Positions 11,401-22,200 of a DNA stretch of 64,000 bases are shown here, piece after piece. The notes beneath the pieces are model-generated. The model worked only from the letters and a program-made list of their open reading frames with translations. It searched no databases and was not told the origin of the DNA. This DNA is from Anthonomus grandis grandis (lineage: Eukaryota; Arthropoda; Insecta; Coleoptera; Curculionidae), in assembly GCF_022605725.1 (NCBI RefSeq), contig NC_065558.1, forward strand, positions 1,674,001 to 1,738,000. The letters are read 5' to 3'. Numbering within the stretch: the stretch's first letter is position 1; every line of letters begins with the position of its first letter. The translations under genes and the position numbers were made by a program.

Positions 11401-14400
11401 ATAGATACATTAAGTCATTTTAAATCACTACTGTGATAAATACTTTAGGATCTCAAGATCCTTTTCTATATTTTTAATAAAACAATTTATATTTAGACGT
11501 TCATTTAATTAAAAAAAAAAAAAAAAAAACATTAATCAAAAGTCAATAATTCGTGTGCCGTAAAAAAATATCAAATATAAAAATCAGAATAGATCCAGAT
11601 TACGTCGCACTAAAAATATATTTTTCAGCTACTTGATACTTAAAATCTAGTATTAAAAGGTGATTTTTCAGCTGAAGCTTCATTATTTTCCTGATCACTT
11701 ATAAGCTTAACCTATAGAAGATTTCTTTCATTTAGAGAATCACGATGAACTGAATTTCTCTCTCAGATTCCTTTTACGTAGATCTCATCCTAAATCCTAA
11801 ACTTGCTAAACTAAAGGAATTTTCACAAAACAAAAAAAACTCTGGATAAGCAAAAGTACAAAAGAATACTATATATACTGTGGTCCAATTTTCAAAAGAA
11901 AAACTCCAACTTACCGGACATTTTTCTGATGTCTTTTCCACGACGGGCATTTTCGATACCGTTTGCCCCGTTTCGGTTGATTCGGTCTTAAAATTTCGCC
12001 GGATTCAATGAAACTCCTGCTTTTCATTGAATCACCTCGAAACGAATCTAAAACCCTTTTAAGAAAGAAATAAAAAAATGGAACAGATGTTGAAAATTAG
12101 ACCACCATAACAACAGAAAAAAATTAAATAAAAAGTTTATAAATACCGGATGTTGGCTTGTTGTCTCTTCCAGGGGTACTTTCGGTAATATTTGGATCGT
12201 TTTGAGCCGACGGGTCTAACAACGCTGTCACCGTCTAGCTCGTTGATTGATAGGGGTTCTTTCTCTAAATATTCATTGATGCTGCCAGGTTTTTCGATGT
12301 AGAGAAACGGACTCATGCCTTTTGGCCATGGGGTCAGTAAGAATTTTGTGAAAATCTCGCTGGATTGGGAGATATCGTTTGGGATGTACGTGGTTGGGGC
12401 TGGATCTAGAAATACGATAAAGTTTAGGCATTTTTTTAGGATAATATAGCTAAAACATGCAAAGTAAATATTATTTTTATATTTTCAATCTTTGATCCAG
12501 GTACGATCCGGATTTCGGATTTTTAAACAATTAAATTCAAAAACTTTTGGTTGACGATGACCTTAACAATTCTAGATTTTAGACTCAAATTTGTGAAGTT
12601 TGTTGATAGCTCAAGGTACAGAGAAACTAAAGAGTTGTAACTAAAGATTATGAATTTAAATTTCGTAAAATAGCTCTAAATGAAGAAGCTCTAATTAAAG
12701 AACCTGAAATTTTAGGATTCTTTAAATTCCTACTAACAATTTACGATTCATACCCGTAGAATTTAGAATTTTTATAAGGAAATTCACTGTTCCTTAACGG
12801 AATTTTTAATAATAAACTGTACAACGTTTGAATTTATAAAAAATAATTCGAATTTAAACTTTTATAATTTTAATTTAAATTTGAAATACAGAATTCTGTT
12901 TTCAGTACAAGTTAAAAATATAAATTCTCTTTTTGACGTGATTTTGAATTAAGACATTAAAGTTGTATTTTAAATTACTACCACTCATTAAAATTTCCAA
13001 AAAGAAATTCAATATTTTAAATTTAAATCCTATTTATCGGACATATTTATGATTTAAATATAAAATCTGAATTTAGAATTGAGTGATTTTCTTAAATATT
13101 TATTAACTTAAGACACACAAAGTATAATTTTTTTTTCATTTTGTATCGTTAATTCTTGATACAAAATCGATCAAGATTTCAGGTCTTGAAATAATTTGAA
13201 CTTTAAAATTTCAAATTTTTAGTTGACGATTACTTTAAAAATTTTAGATTTTACACTTAAATTTGTGAAGTTTGTTGATAGTTTAAGGTTTAGAGACATT
13301 AAAAAATTGCAAGATCAGAATGCAAGTTTCAGAAATCATGAATTCAAATTATTTAAAATTATAAATTAAATTTTAAAAAGCTATAAACGAAGAAGCTCTA
13401 ATCAAAGAATCTTCAATTTTGAATACGTAGATGTCAAAATTTAAGGTTTTTTGAATTCCTACCTATATGCAATTTACGATCCATTCTCCACCATAATTGG
13501 AGTATAAGAGTTTAGAATGTTTATGAGGAAATTCACTTTTTCTTAACCGAATTTGTAATAATAAGTTGTAAAATGTTTAAATTTATAATAATAATTTGAA
13601 ATAATTTTAAATTTTTTTTTGACGATGACCTCAAAAATTCGAGATTTTGCACTTAAATTTGTGAAGTTTATTGATAGTTTAAGGTTTAGAGAAATTAACA
13701 AATTGCAATTCAAGACCAGAATCCAAAATTTAAATTTCCTAAAATTATGAATTAAATTTCAAATTGCTCTAAATGAACAAGCTCTAATCAAAGAACTTTG
13801 AATTTTGAATCCATAAATGTCAAAAGTTAAACTAGGTAGAAGTTACTATATTTGAAGTATAGGAATTTAGAATTTTTATAAAGAAATTCAGTTTTCCTTA
13901 CTGGAATTTTTAGTAATAAATTCTATAATGTTTAAATTTATAATATTAATTTAAATTTAAAGTTTAAAAATTTTCATTTAAATTTAAGAATTCTACTTTT
14001 TAGGAATTTTTTCTTAGTGTAAACTTGTATTTTTAATTAAATTAATTCTTTAAAATTTCCGAAAAGAAATTCAATATTTTAAATTTAAACCATAAATATT
14101 TATAGTTTAAATATAAAGTCTGAATTTTAAATTTAAATATTGAGTAAAATTCTTCAATAAATAATATTTTAAGACACACAAAGTGAAAATTATTTCTTGA
14201 TTTTGTATCGTGAATTCTTAATTTAAATTCGATCCAAATTTCAGATCTTCAAATAGTTTAAACTTCAAAATTCCAGATTTTAGACTTAAATTTATGAATG
14301 CAAAATTTAGAATTCATGGTTTTAAACTTCTTAAAATCAATATATGGGACTACATTAAAATGTCAATTGTTCTAAGTGTCAAATTGCTGAACTTTGAAGT

Positions 14401-15714
14401 ATTGAAAGTTTCGGAATTTTCTTAAAAGTCAAAAATTTTATTTCAGAAAATTTGTGCATAAAAATTGCAATTTACGATCCTTATTTAACCATAATTGAAG
14501 TATGACAATTTAGAATTTTTATATGAAAATTCACTTTTTCGTTATAGAATTTTCAATTGTAAACTATATGATATTTGAATTTAAAAAGTATTTTAATGTA
14601 CGATGAGTCCTTCAAGGATTTTTTTAAAATTAAAATTATAAATTTTTTTTTGCAGATATCAAATAAAAATAAAAATAATGAAATATATATGATCAATTTT
14701 TATTCCAAGTGAATTTAGAAAATTCCAATTATTAAACAGAAGAAAAATTTGAAAAATTGTTATTTAAATCAAAAATTCTTTGTTAATTTAATTATTATCT
14801 CAAAATAAAATTTAAGATTTTTAGACAAATTTTAAATCTAAATTTTGTGAAGTTTTGAAAACTGAATTTTTTGAATATTTAAAATTACATTTTAAATCTG
14901 AATTTAACTTCTTTAATTCTCATTTAATTTCAAGGTATAAGACTCTGCTTTTAAGTGAATTATTTTAAATTTAAAATGTAAATTTCTCTTTTGAAGTAAT
15001 TCGGATTTTAGACAACAGTGTTATGTTTAAAAAAATGTTCATTAGATCAGAATTTTCAGTGTTAATCCTCAATAAAATTTATCATAATAATTCAATAATC
15101 TAAAAATCTCAGTTCTTTTCATTTAAATTTTAAAATTTTATCGTCAAAATTTTACTATACAAATTTGGACCTAAAAATCGTTGTTAGAATTTCAAATTTA
15201 ATTTATTTGAGATTTTTAGATTTTTAGTTCGTTTTTTGATTTTAGCCACACATAAAGGTCATTAAAAATCTAATTAAACAAAGTGTGATACTAAATTTAA
15301 CATTGCAGGCCCAACATTTGCATAAAAAATTTGACTTAAAACGATCAATATATTTGGACTTATTACTAAGTTCAGTAACTAAATAAAAATAACTTTTTCT
15401 AAACAACTATTAATTTTGCTTCAAATAAACCTCTTTATTTGTTTTGTTTTATAATACACGTTCAATTTTCTAAGATAAAAAGCCTCTAAAAATAAAATCG
15501 TCTTTTTCCCTTAATATTAAACAAAATTATCCAGAAAAACAGGATTTTTCTCTAATATAGTCTTACCTGGTAAGCTATTGACGTTATCCACGACGCTATC
15601 TAGATCAAAAGGTAAGTCGAAATCTTTTCTTAGTACGGCATGGGAGGTGCTGAGGCATCTTAAGAAAAACGCTAAAAATACCAGCAGGATCTGATCTCTC
15701 AGTTTGATTGACAT
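5252..15714 (-). CDS. Gene A: secreted peptide precursor with two alternative cassette exons
   Basis: The coding sequence is built from exons 15567-15714, then either 12147-12405 or 11915-12047, then 5252-5414, all on the minus strand. The predicted proteins are 189 and 147 residues. The N-terminus is a signal peptide: a hydrophobic core (ILLVFLAFFL, residues 9-18) and likely cleavage after SHA, about residue 26. Both cassettes carry dibasic KR sites around a Tyr/Lys/Trp-rich peptide (YRKYPWKR or YRKCPSWKR), which is how neuropeptide and hormone precursors are usually built. The shared C-terminal part has two cysteines 28 residues apart (AYMCIPG and DFCNRKR) that could form one disulfide loop. 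All splice sites are GT-AG and all phases agree. I do not recognise the family. The role as a secreted signalling peptide is inferred from layout only. Confidence 0.72.
5637..10905 (+). repeat. Array of AGGCACTT boxes, one orientation
   Basis: More than twenty copies of a short box, typically TTTTTTAGGCACTTGAAGCTT, are spaced about 60-250 bp apart in T-rich DNA, all reading on the plus strand. Clear examples lie near 5640, 5860, 6680, 6848, 8074, 8236, 8489, 9960, 10165, 10281, 10785 and 10891. Decayed forms read AGGAACTTAAAA or AAGCACTTAAAGC. Some flanks repeat too, such as TTTAATTCCATCCAGAAAGTTTA and AAAGGAGGAAGATATTTT. The array lies in the last intron of gene A, antisense to it. It looks like an eroded tandem or dispersed repeat rather than coding DNA. 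Confidence 0.65.
7550..7661 (-). CDS. Possible alternative terminal exon of gene A
   Basis: A G/C-rich island sits alone in AT-rich intron. On the minus strand, after a CAG at 7662-7664, entry in phase 2 gives an open frame of 36 residues (YPILATPRFYQKQQHPGKSK then 16 more) to a TAA at 7550-7552. Like the main terminal exon it would start Arg-Tyr. AATAAA follows about 130 bases later (7418-7423). An inner donor (CCCG|GTAAAT at 7612/7611) could instead make a 50-base internal exon. Against this, the acceptor lacks a pyrimidine tract and the start lies in a palindrome (GGGTATCTGGATACCC, about 7656-7671), so the island could be a transposon fragment. Confidence 0.25.
10910..11905. other. Gene A intron sequence, no gene seen
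   Basis: AT-rich intron. A decayed direct repeat of about 60-70 bp lies at 11180-11450 (ATCACTrTkGwGATAAATAyTTTA followed by a cluster of short variants). No coding sequence is seen. Confidence 0.35.
11915..12047 (-). CDS. Gene A cassette exon, Cys variant
   Basis: The acceptor GGTTTTAG precedes 12047 and the donor CCG|GTAAGT follows 11915. It enters in phase 1 and leaves in phase 2, encoding 43 whole residues: SFRGDSMKSRSFIESGEILR, then PNQPKRGKRYRKCPSWKRHQ, then KNV. Its C-terminal part aligns with the upstream cassette (RP....KR..YRK.P.WKR.Q.N.R), so the two arose by exon duplication. It has several dibasic sites and an extra Cys in YRKCPSW that the other cassette replaces with Tyr. It is only half as long as the other cassette because the acidic, Pro-rich N-terminal part is missing. 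Confidence 0.72.
12147..12405 (-). CDS. Gene A cassette exon, long variant
   Basis: The acceptor TATTTCTAG precedes 12405 and the donor CCG|GTATTT follows 12147. It enters in phase 1 and leaves in phase 2, with 85 whole residues starting PAPTTYIPNDISQSSEIF. The C-terminal stretch VGSKRSKYYRKYPWKRQQAN holds two KR sites that would release the nine-residue peptide SKYYRKYPW (protein residues 120-128). Only 99 bp separate it from the downstream cassette. Joining both cassettes would shift the frame, so they should be used one at a time. Confidence 0.75.
12480..14600. repeat. Diverged tandem repeats in a gene A intron
   Basis: A block is repeated about four times with indels. One marker (GTTGACGATGACCTTAAMAATTC ... 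GAAGTTTGTTGATAG) lies near 12552, 13222 and 13618, with a partial copy near 14276. A second marker (GAAATTCACTTTTCCTTAAC then GGAATTTTTAATAATAA) lies near 12780, 13530, 13885 and 14528. The spacing varies from about 350 to 750 bp, so the units have internal deletions. No open frame is conserved between copies. Confidence 0.6.
14605..15560. other. Gene A intron, no gene seen
   Basis: AT-rich intron between the signal-peptide exon and the cassettes. It contains only short AAATTT-type words with no protein-like ORF. Confidence 0.4.
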
Positions 15715-15717
15715 CTT
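15567..15717 (-). CDS. Gene A signal-peptide exon with start codon
   Basis: The ATG is at 15712-15714, preceded by AAG and a perfect acceptor (AAATATTTCAG|AAGATG), so a non-coding exon probably lies upstream. The exon encodes 49 residues starting MSIKLRDQILLVFLAFFLRC and ends with CCA G|GTAAGA at 15567, leaving phase 1. The hydrophobic core, nearby cysteine and SHA mark a signal peptide. The part after it is acidic (DFDLPFDLDSVVDNVNSLP). I chose this ATG because it is the only one in frame just after the acceptor and gives a proper signal peptide. Confidence 0.75.
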
Positions 15718-15719
15718 CT

Positions 15720-16200
15720 GAAATATTTAAATTTATTTCGCTATTTAAACGAGCTAATTAAAGCTGAAAAGCGCAAATATTCATAATTAAATAAAACTCC
15801 ACTTTGGGGTATAAAATACCCCGGCCATTTTAAAATATTATTTCTATTTTCAGCTCCTGTTTATCACGGAATATTAAAGAATCCGTCTTCTTCAACTTTT
15901 TTTTTAAAGCGTTTTTTTAACTTAATTAGCTGCAGCTTTATGTTCCGTAAGTATTCTTTTTTTGCTTTTGATAATTAAATTTGCGTATCCTCGAGCTGTT
16001 AAATGGGTCTTTTTTCGGTATAAAATTTAATCAGAAGCAGCGGGATATTTTTACATTTTTATGGTTTAGAAAAGTTAAACATACATCCTCGATTTAATGT
16101 TATTTTAGTAAAAACAAAAATTGTTTTTTATTTAAAATTGTCCAAATTAATGTGGACAGTTTCTTTGTTATTAAATTATTTGAAATTGGCATTATATAAT
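15720..16200. other. Sequence just upstream of the gene A start exon
   Basis: The minus-strand sequence GGGGTATTTTATACCCC at about 15808-15826 is a perfect palindrome containing a TATA-like word. It might mark an alternative internal promoter, with a TTCAGCTTT initiator-like word about 50 bases further down. The acceptor at 15718 argues that the main transcript starts upstream. Confidence 0.3.
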
Positions 16201-19200
16201 TTCAAATAATTAGCCTTGAAAAATTACCCTAATTACGTAAAACTGACTTCAAGAAAGTACTTGCAAGAATTAGTTAATTTTAAATTTCTTTAATGCAACT
16301 GAAGCCATTTTTTAAATTTTTCAGGCAATTGTAGATATTTTAGAATTGATTTAAGATATTCTTGGAACTTTAGTTGCCTAAAACAGTTGTAAAGCCTAAA
16401 ACTGATTGACGAGTACCTGAAAAAACTATTCAATTTTTAATAAAAAAATTTTGCATCTTTTGTTAGCAAAAACTATTTTAATTGCCAAAAAAATCAACAA
16501 GTGCATAAAATAAGCAATAATTGATTTTAAATAGCTATAAAAATGATTTTTAAGTATCTGGAAGAAATAACGTAAAATTGCCTCAAGTGCCTGGAAAAAG
16601 TACAAATATTTTGACAGAGCTATTTTGAAAGTTATCCAGGCAGTTGAAGTCATTTTTGTTACTTTTTAGGCAAATGGAACAGACTTTAAAGGCCTGAAAT
16701 TGATCTTTGCTGTCTTTCAGGAATTTGTTTTGCTTTTCAGTCATTTAACATTATTTTTAATTTAATTCCAGGCATCTGGGCATAAAAATAAAGTATTTAA
16801 AATAATATTTTATTCTAGGCATTTAAAATAATTTCTCTTATTATTCCAGCTTTTCAAGCCAATCTTATTCCATTACACTTTTGGCGATAAAAATGAGACA
16901 TTTGAACTAATTTAGTTATTCGTTCCAGGCTTCACTTCCTGACATTTCAAAGTTTTTTTCTCGTTTTCCTGATTTTGAAACTTCAGGTTTTTGTCAATAA
17001 AATTCTTGGAATATTGGAGTTATTTCAAATACTTAGGAATAAATAAAAATAAAAGGAATATAATTTTAAAAAATGATTTTCTAAAGTCCTTAAGTTCCAA
17101 AATCCGAACATCGTAAAATTGCCTGCAATTTAAATAGAATTTCTTATAGACTTATTTTTAAACTTTTTCAAACAAAGGCAATTTCAAACAATTTCAATTA
17201 AAGGCATTTTAATTATTTTCTAGGCAATTGAAACAGGCTTTTAATGCCTGAAATTAGTTTATAGTGCCTGGAAAAAATATTTAACTTTTAACAGAGAAAT
17301 TTAGCATCTGTGTCTAGCAGTTGAAGCCTTTTTCAACTTTATTCAGCCAATTTAGCATACTTTAGAAAAGCACTAAAGTTACCTAATAAAAAAATCAAAA
17401 ATATCGCCATGAATTGAACAAAAATTGATCTTACATGCCTATAAATTTGATTTCGAATGCCTGGATATTTAACTTTATAAAAGCGCCTTGTAGCGTATAA
17501 ATTTTTTGACAGATTTATTTTTCAGGCAATTTAAGCCATTTTGATTATTTTACAGGCAATTGAAAAAAAATTGTGTAAATTCAACTGCCTTGAACAATAT
17601 AATTTAATCGTTAACAAGTGCTTGAAAAAAAAAGAAATTAGATTTAAGTGCTTAAAGGTGACTTCAACTGTCTGAAAAAAATATTTCAATTTTAGCACAG
17701 TATGCTTCAATTTTTTCAAATAAGACTTAGGCTGTATCAAAAAATTCACCTTATTTGCCTAAAGCTAACTTCAAAAATTATTTAAGTTAAATTTCTTATA
17801 TGCAACTGAAGCCACTTTCTCTATCTTTCAGGCATTCGTAGATATAGAGAAGACTGAAATTGACTTCAAGTGCCTGGAAAAAATTTTCATTTTTTAACGG
17901 AGTAATTTTGCTTTGCTTCCTGGCTGTTAAGATTTTTAGGTAATAGAGTCATTGAAACAAGAAACTTTAAATTTTTTGACTAAAAAATTTAAAATTAGAA
18001 AAAAAAATAATAATTTATCATAAATATTTTTAGAACTTAAAAAATAACTTCAGTTGACTTATAATAAATACCTAAAAGTGACTTCAAGTGCCCTGAAAAA
18101 ATAATCAATTGTTGACTTTTTAATTTTGCAACTTGGGAGTTCGCTTCTATTGCTTGGAAAAAATCATTTTTACTGTGTAAATTTGCCTTGGAGGGTCTGG
18201 AAATCTAATATAATTTTGACTTTGAGTTATTTTGAAACTGTTTTTAGGCAGTTGAAGCCATTTCAATTATTTTCAGACAACTGAAAAGCTCGACACTGAC
18301 TTTAAGTGCCTGAAAAACATATTCAACTTTTCGCAAAGAAATTTTGCATATCTTCATGGCAGTTGAAGCCTTTTTCAATTTTTCTCAGGTAGTTAAAGAC
18401 ACTTTGGAAAATATTTCAGTTATTACTAATTATTGATAAAATAATTAAAAATCTCTTCCAGGCAGTTGAAGCCATTTTAAATATAATTTTAGGAAATTAG
18501 AGAAATTTTAAAGCTTGAAAGATAAACGACTGGAGTGCCTGGAAAAAATTTAGTGTCACCCATACAATATTGAATTAAAAGAAAAGTGACTTAAACTACT
18601 TGGAAGAAAGAACATATTAGACTCTAAGTGCCTAAATGTGTGATACAGTAATTTCGAATTTTTTCCAAGCAATTAATGACAATTGTTTAAAATTCATTTA
18701 TTAATTATTTCAATTTTTTTCCAGGTAATTAAGGCCACCCTGGGGAAATATTTTAATTGTGTTTCAGTTAACTAAAGGCTCTACTTAATTCTGAAAAAAA
18801 GTGCCTAAAAATAAGTTCAATTTATTACAGTAATTTTGAATTTTTCCTAAGCAGTTAAAGTCATTTTCATAGATTTTTGACAAAATTAAAGCAGACTTTA
18901 AAAGCTTCAGAGTTCAAGTACTGACCAAAACAATATTATTTAATTTTTAACAGAGTTACTTTGCATTTCTTTCTAGCAGTTGAAGCCTTTTTAAATTTTG
19001 TTGAGGTAATTAAAGACACTTTTAAGAACTACTTAACATGACCTTAACTAACTAGGAAAATAACCTTAACTTCGTAAAATTACCTCAAGTGCCTGGAAAA
19101 AATACAAATATTTTGACAGAGCTATTTCGAAAGTTATCCAGGCAGTTGAAGTCATTTTCGTTACTTTTTAGGCAAATGGAACAGACTTTAAAGGCCTGAA

Positions 19201-22200
19201 ATTGATCTTTGTTATTTTTCAGGAACTTTAAATATGTTTTGTTTTTCAGTCATTTAACATTCTTTTTAATTTAATTCCAGGTATCTGAGCATAAAAATAT
19301 TTTTTATCTTATTCCAGGCATTTAAAATAATTTTTCATATTATTCAGGCCAATCTTATTCCATTAGACTTTTGGTGAAAATAATGCGGCATTTAAACTAA
19401 TTTAGTTATTCGTTACAGGCTTCAATTCTTGACTTTTGAACTTCAGGTTTTTGTCAATAACATTTTTGGAATATTGGAATTATTTCAAATACTTGGTATA
19501 TAATTTCAAAAAAATGATTTTCTAAAGACCTGAAGTTCAAAAATCCTGACTTCGTAAAATTGCCTGGAATTTGAATAGAATTTCTTACAGACCTATTTTT
19601 GAACTTTTTCAAACAATTAAAGGTATTTTCATTATTTTGTAGGCAATTGAAACAGGCTTTATAAGCCTGAAACTGGTTTATACTGGCTGGAAAAAATATT
19701 TATTTTTTTACAGAGAAATTTAGCATCTGTTTCTAGCAGTTGAAGCCTTTTTCAACTTTATTCAGCAAATTTAGGATACTTTAGAAAACCACTAAAGTTA
19801 CCTAATAAAAAAATCAAAAATATCGTCATAAATTGATAAATTGATAAATTTTTTGACAGACTTATTTTTAAGGCAATTGAAAAAAAAAATTATGTGAATT
19901 CAACTGCGTTGAAAAATCTTACTTAATTGTTAACAAATGTTTGAAAGAAAAAGAAATTAGGTTTAAGTGCTTAAAGGGAACTTCAACTTTCTGAAAAAAA
20001 TATTTAAATTTTTTGCACAGTATGTTTAAGTTTTTTCTAGGCAGTTCAAGATATTTTATTTAATAGTTTTCAAATAAGACTTTAGCTGTATCAAATAATT
20101 CACATTCTTTGCTTAAAACTAACTTCAAGAATTATTTAAGTTGAATTTCTTATATGCAACTAAAGCCACTTTCTCTATCTTTCAGGCATTCGTAGATATA
20201 GAGAAGACTGAAATTGAGTTCAAGTGCCTGGAAAATTTTTTTTTTTAACGGAGTAATTTTGATTTGCTTCCTGGCAGTTGAGATTTTTAGGTGATAGAGT
20301 AACTGAAACAAGAAACTATTTAAATTTTTTGAGTAAAAAATATAAAATGTAAAAAAATAATTTATCGAAAATATTTTCAGAACTTAAAAAATAACTTCAG
20401 TTGACTTTAAATACCTCAAAGTGACTTCAAGTGCCCTGAAAACCTATTCAATTATTGAGTTTTTAATTTTGCATCTTTTCCTGGCAGTTGGCTTCAGTTT
20501 CTTGGAAAAAATCAGTTTTACTGTGTAAAATGACTTTAGAATGTCTGGAAATCAAACATAATTTTGAATTTAAGTTATTTTGAAACTGTTTCAGGCAGTT
20601 GAAGCTAATTCACTTATTTTCAGGCAATTAAAACAGACTTTAAAAGCCTGACACTGACTTCAAGTGCCTGAAAAATGTATTCAACTTTTCACAAAGAAAT
20701 TTTGCATATATTCATGGCAGTTGAAGCATTTTTCAATTTTTCTTAGGTAATTAAAGACACTTTGGAAAGTATTTCAGTTATTACTAATTATTGACATTAT
20801 AATTTAAGATTTCTTACAGGCAGTTGAAACCATTTTAAATATAATTTTAGGCAATTAGAGAAATTTCAAAGCTTGAAAGATACACGACTGGAGTGCCTGG
20901 AAAAAATTAAGTGTCACTTATACCATATTGAATTAAAAGAAAAGTGACTTAAACTACTTGAAAGAAATTACTTTAATTATCATGAAATGCTTGGAAAAAA
21001 GACCATATTAGACTCTAAGTGCCTAAATGGGTGATACAGTAATTTCGAATTTTTTCCAGGCAATTGAGGCCACCTTGGGGAATTATCCTAATTAGTATGT
21101 TTCAGCTAACTAAAGACTCTACTTAAATTTGAAAAAAAAAGTGCCTAAAAATAAGTTCAATTTAATACAGTCATTTTGAATTTTCCCTAAGCAGTTAAAG
21201 TCATTTTCATAGATTTTTGACAAAATTAAAGCAGACTTTAAAAGCTTCAGAGTTCAAATACTGACCAAAACAATATTATTTAATTTTTAACAGAGTTACT
21301 TTGCATTTCTTTCTAGCAGTTGAAGCCTTTTTAAATTTTGTTGAGGTAATTAAAGACACTTTTAAGAACTACTTAACATGACCTTAACTAACTAGGAAAA
21401 TAACCTTAACTTCGTAAAATTACCTCAAGTGCCTGGAAAAAATACAAATATTTTGACAGAGCTATTTCGAAAGTTATCCAGGCAGTTGAAGTCATTTTCG
21501 TTACTTTTTAGGCAAATGGAACAGACTTTAAAGGCCTGAAATTGATCTTTGTTATTTTTCAGGAACTTTAAATATGTTTTGTTTTTCAGTCATTTAACAT
21601 TCTTTTTAATTTAATTCCAGGTATCTGAGCATAAAAATATTTTTTATCTTATTCCAGGCATTTAAAATAATTTTTCATATTATTCAGGCCAATCTTATTC
21701 CATTAGACTTTTGGTGAAAATAATGCGGCATTTAAACTAATTTAGTTATTCGTTACAGGCTTCAATTCTTGACTTTTGAACTTCAGGTTTTTGTCAATAA
21801 CATTTTTGGAATATTGGAATTATTTCAAATACTTGGTATATAATTTCAAAAAAATGATTTTCTAAAGACCTGAAGTTCAAAAATCCTTACTTCGTAAAAT
21901 TGCCTGGAATTTGAATAGAATTTCTTACAGACCTATTTTTAAACTTTTTCAAACAATTAAAGGCATTTTCATTATTTTATAGGCAAATGAAACAGGCTTT
22001 ACAAGCCTGAAACTAGTTTATAGGGCCTGGAAAAAATATTTAACTTTTAACAGAGAAATTTAGTATCTATTTTTAGCAGTTGAAGCCTTTTTCCACTTTA
22101 TTCAGCCAATTTAGGATACTTTAGAGAAGCACTAAAGTTACCTAATAAAAAATACCCTAATAAAATAAACAAAAATTGATCTTATATGCCTATAAATTTG

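Noticed and set aside
16426..17749. Short minus-strand ORFs in the tandem array (75 and 72 codons)
   Set aside because: They come from readings of the box repeat (YLKKLKHTVLK-like) and are not kept between array copies.
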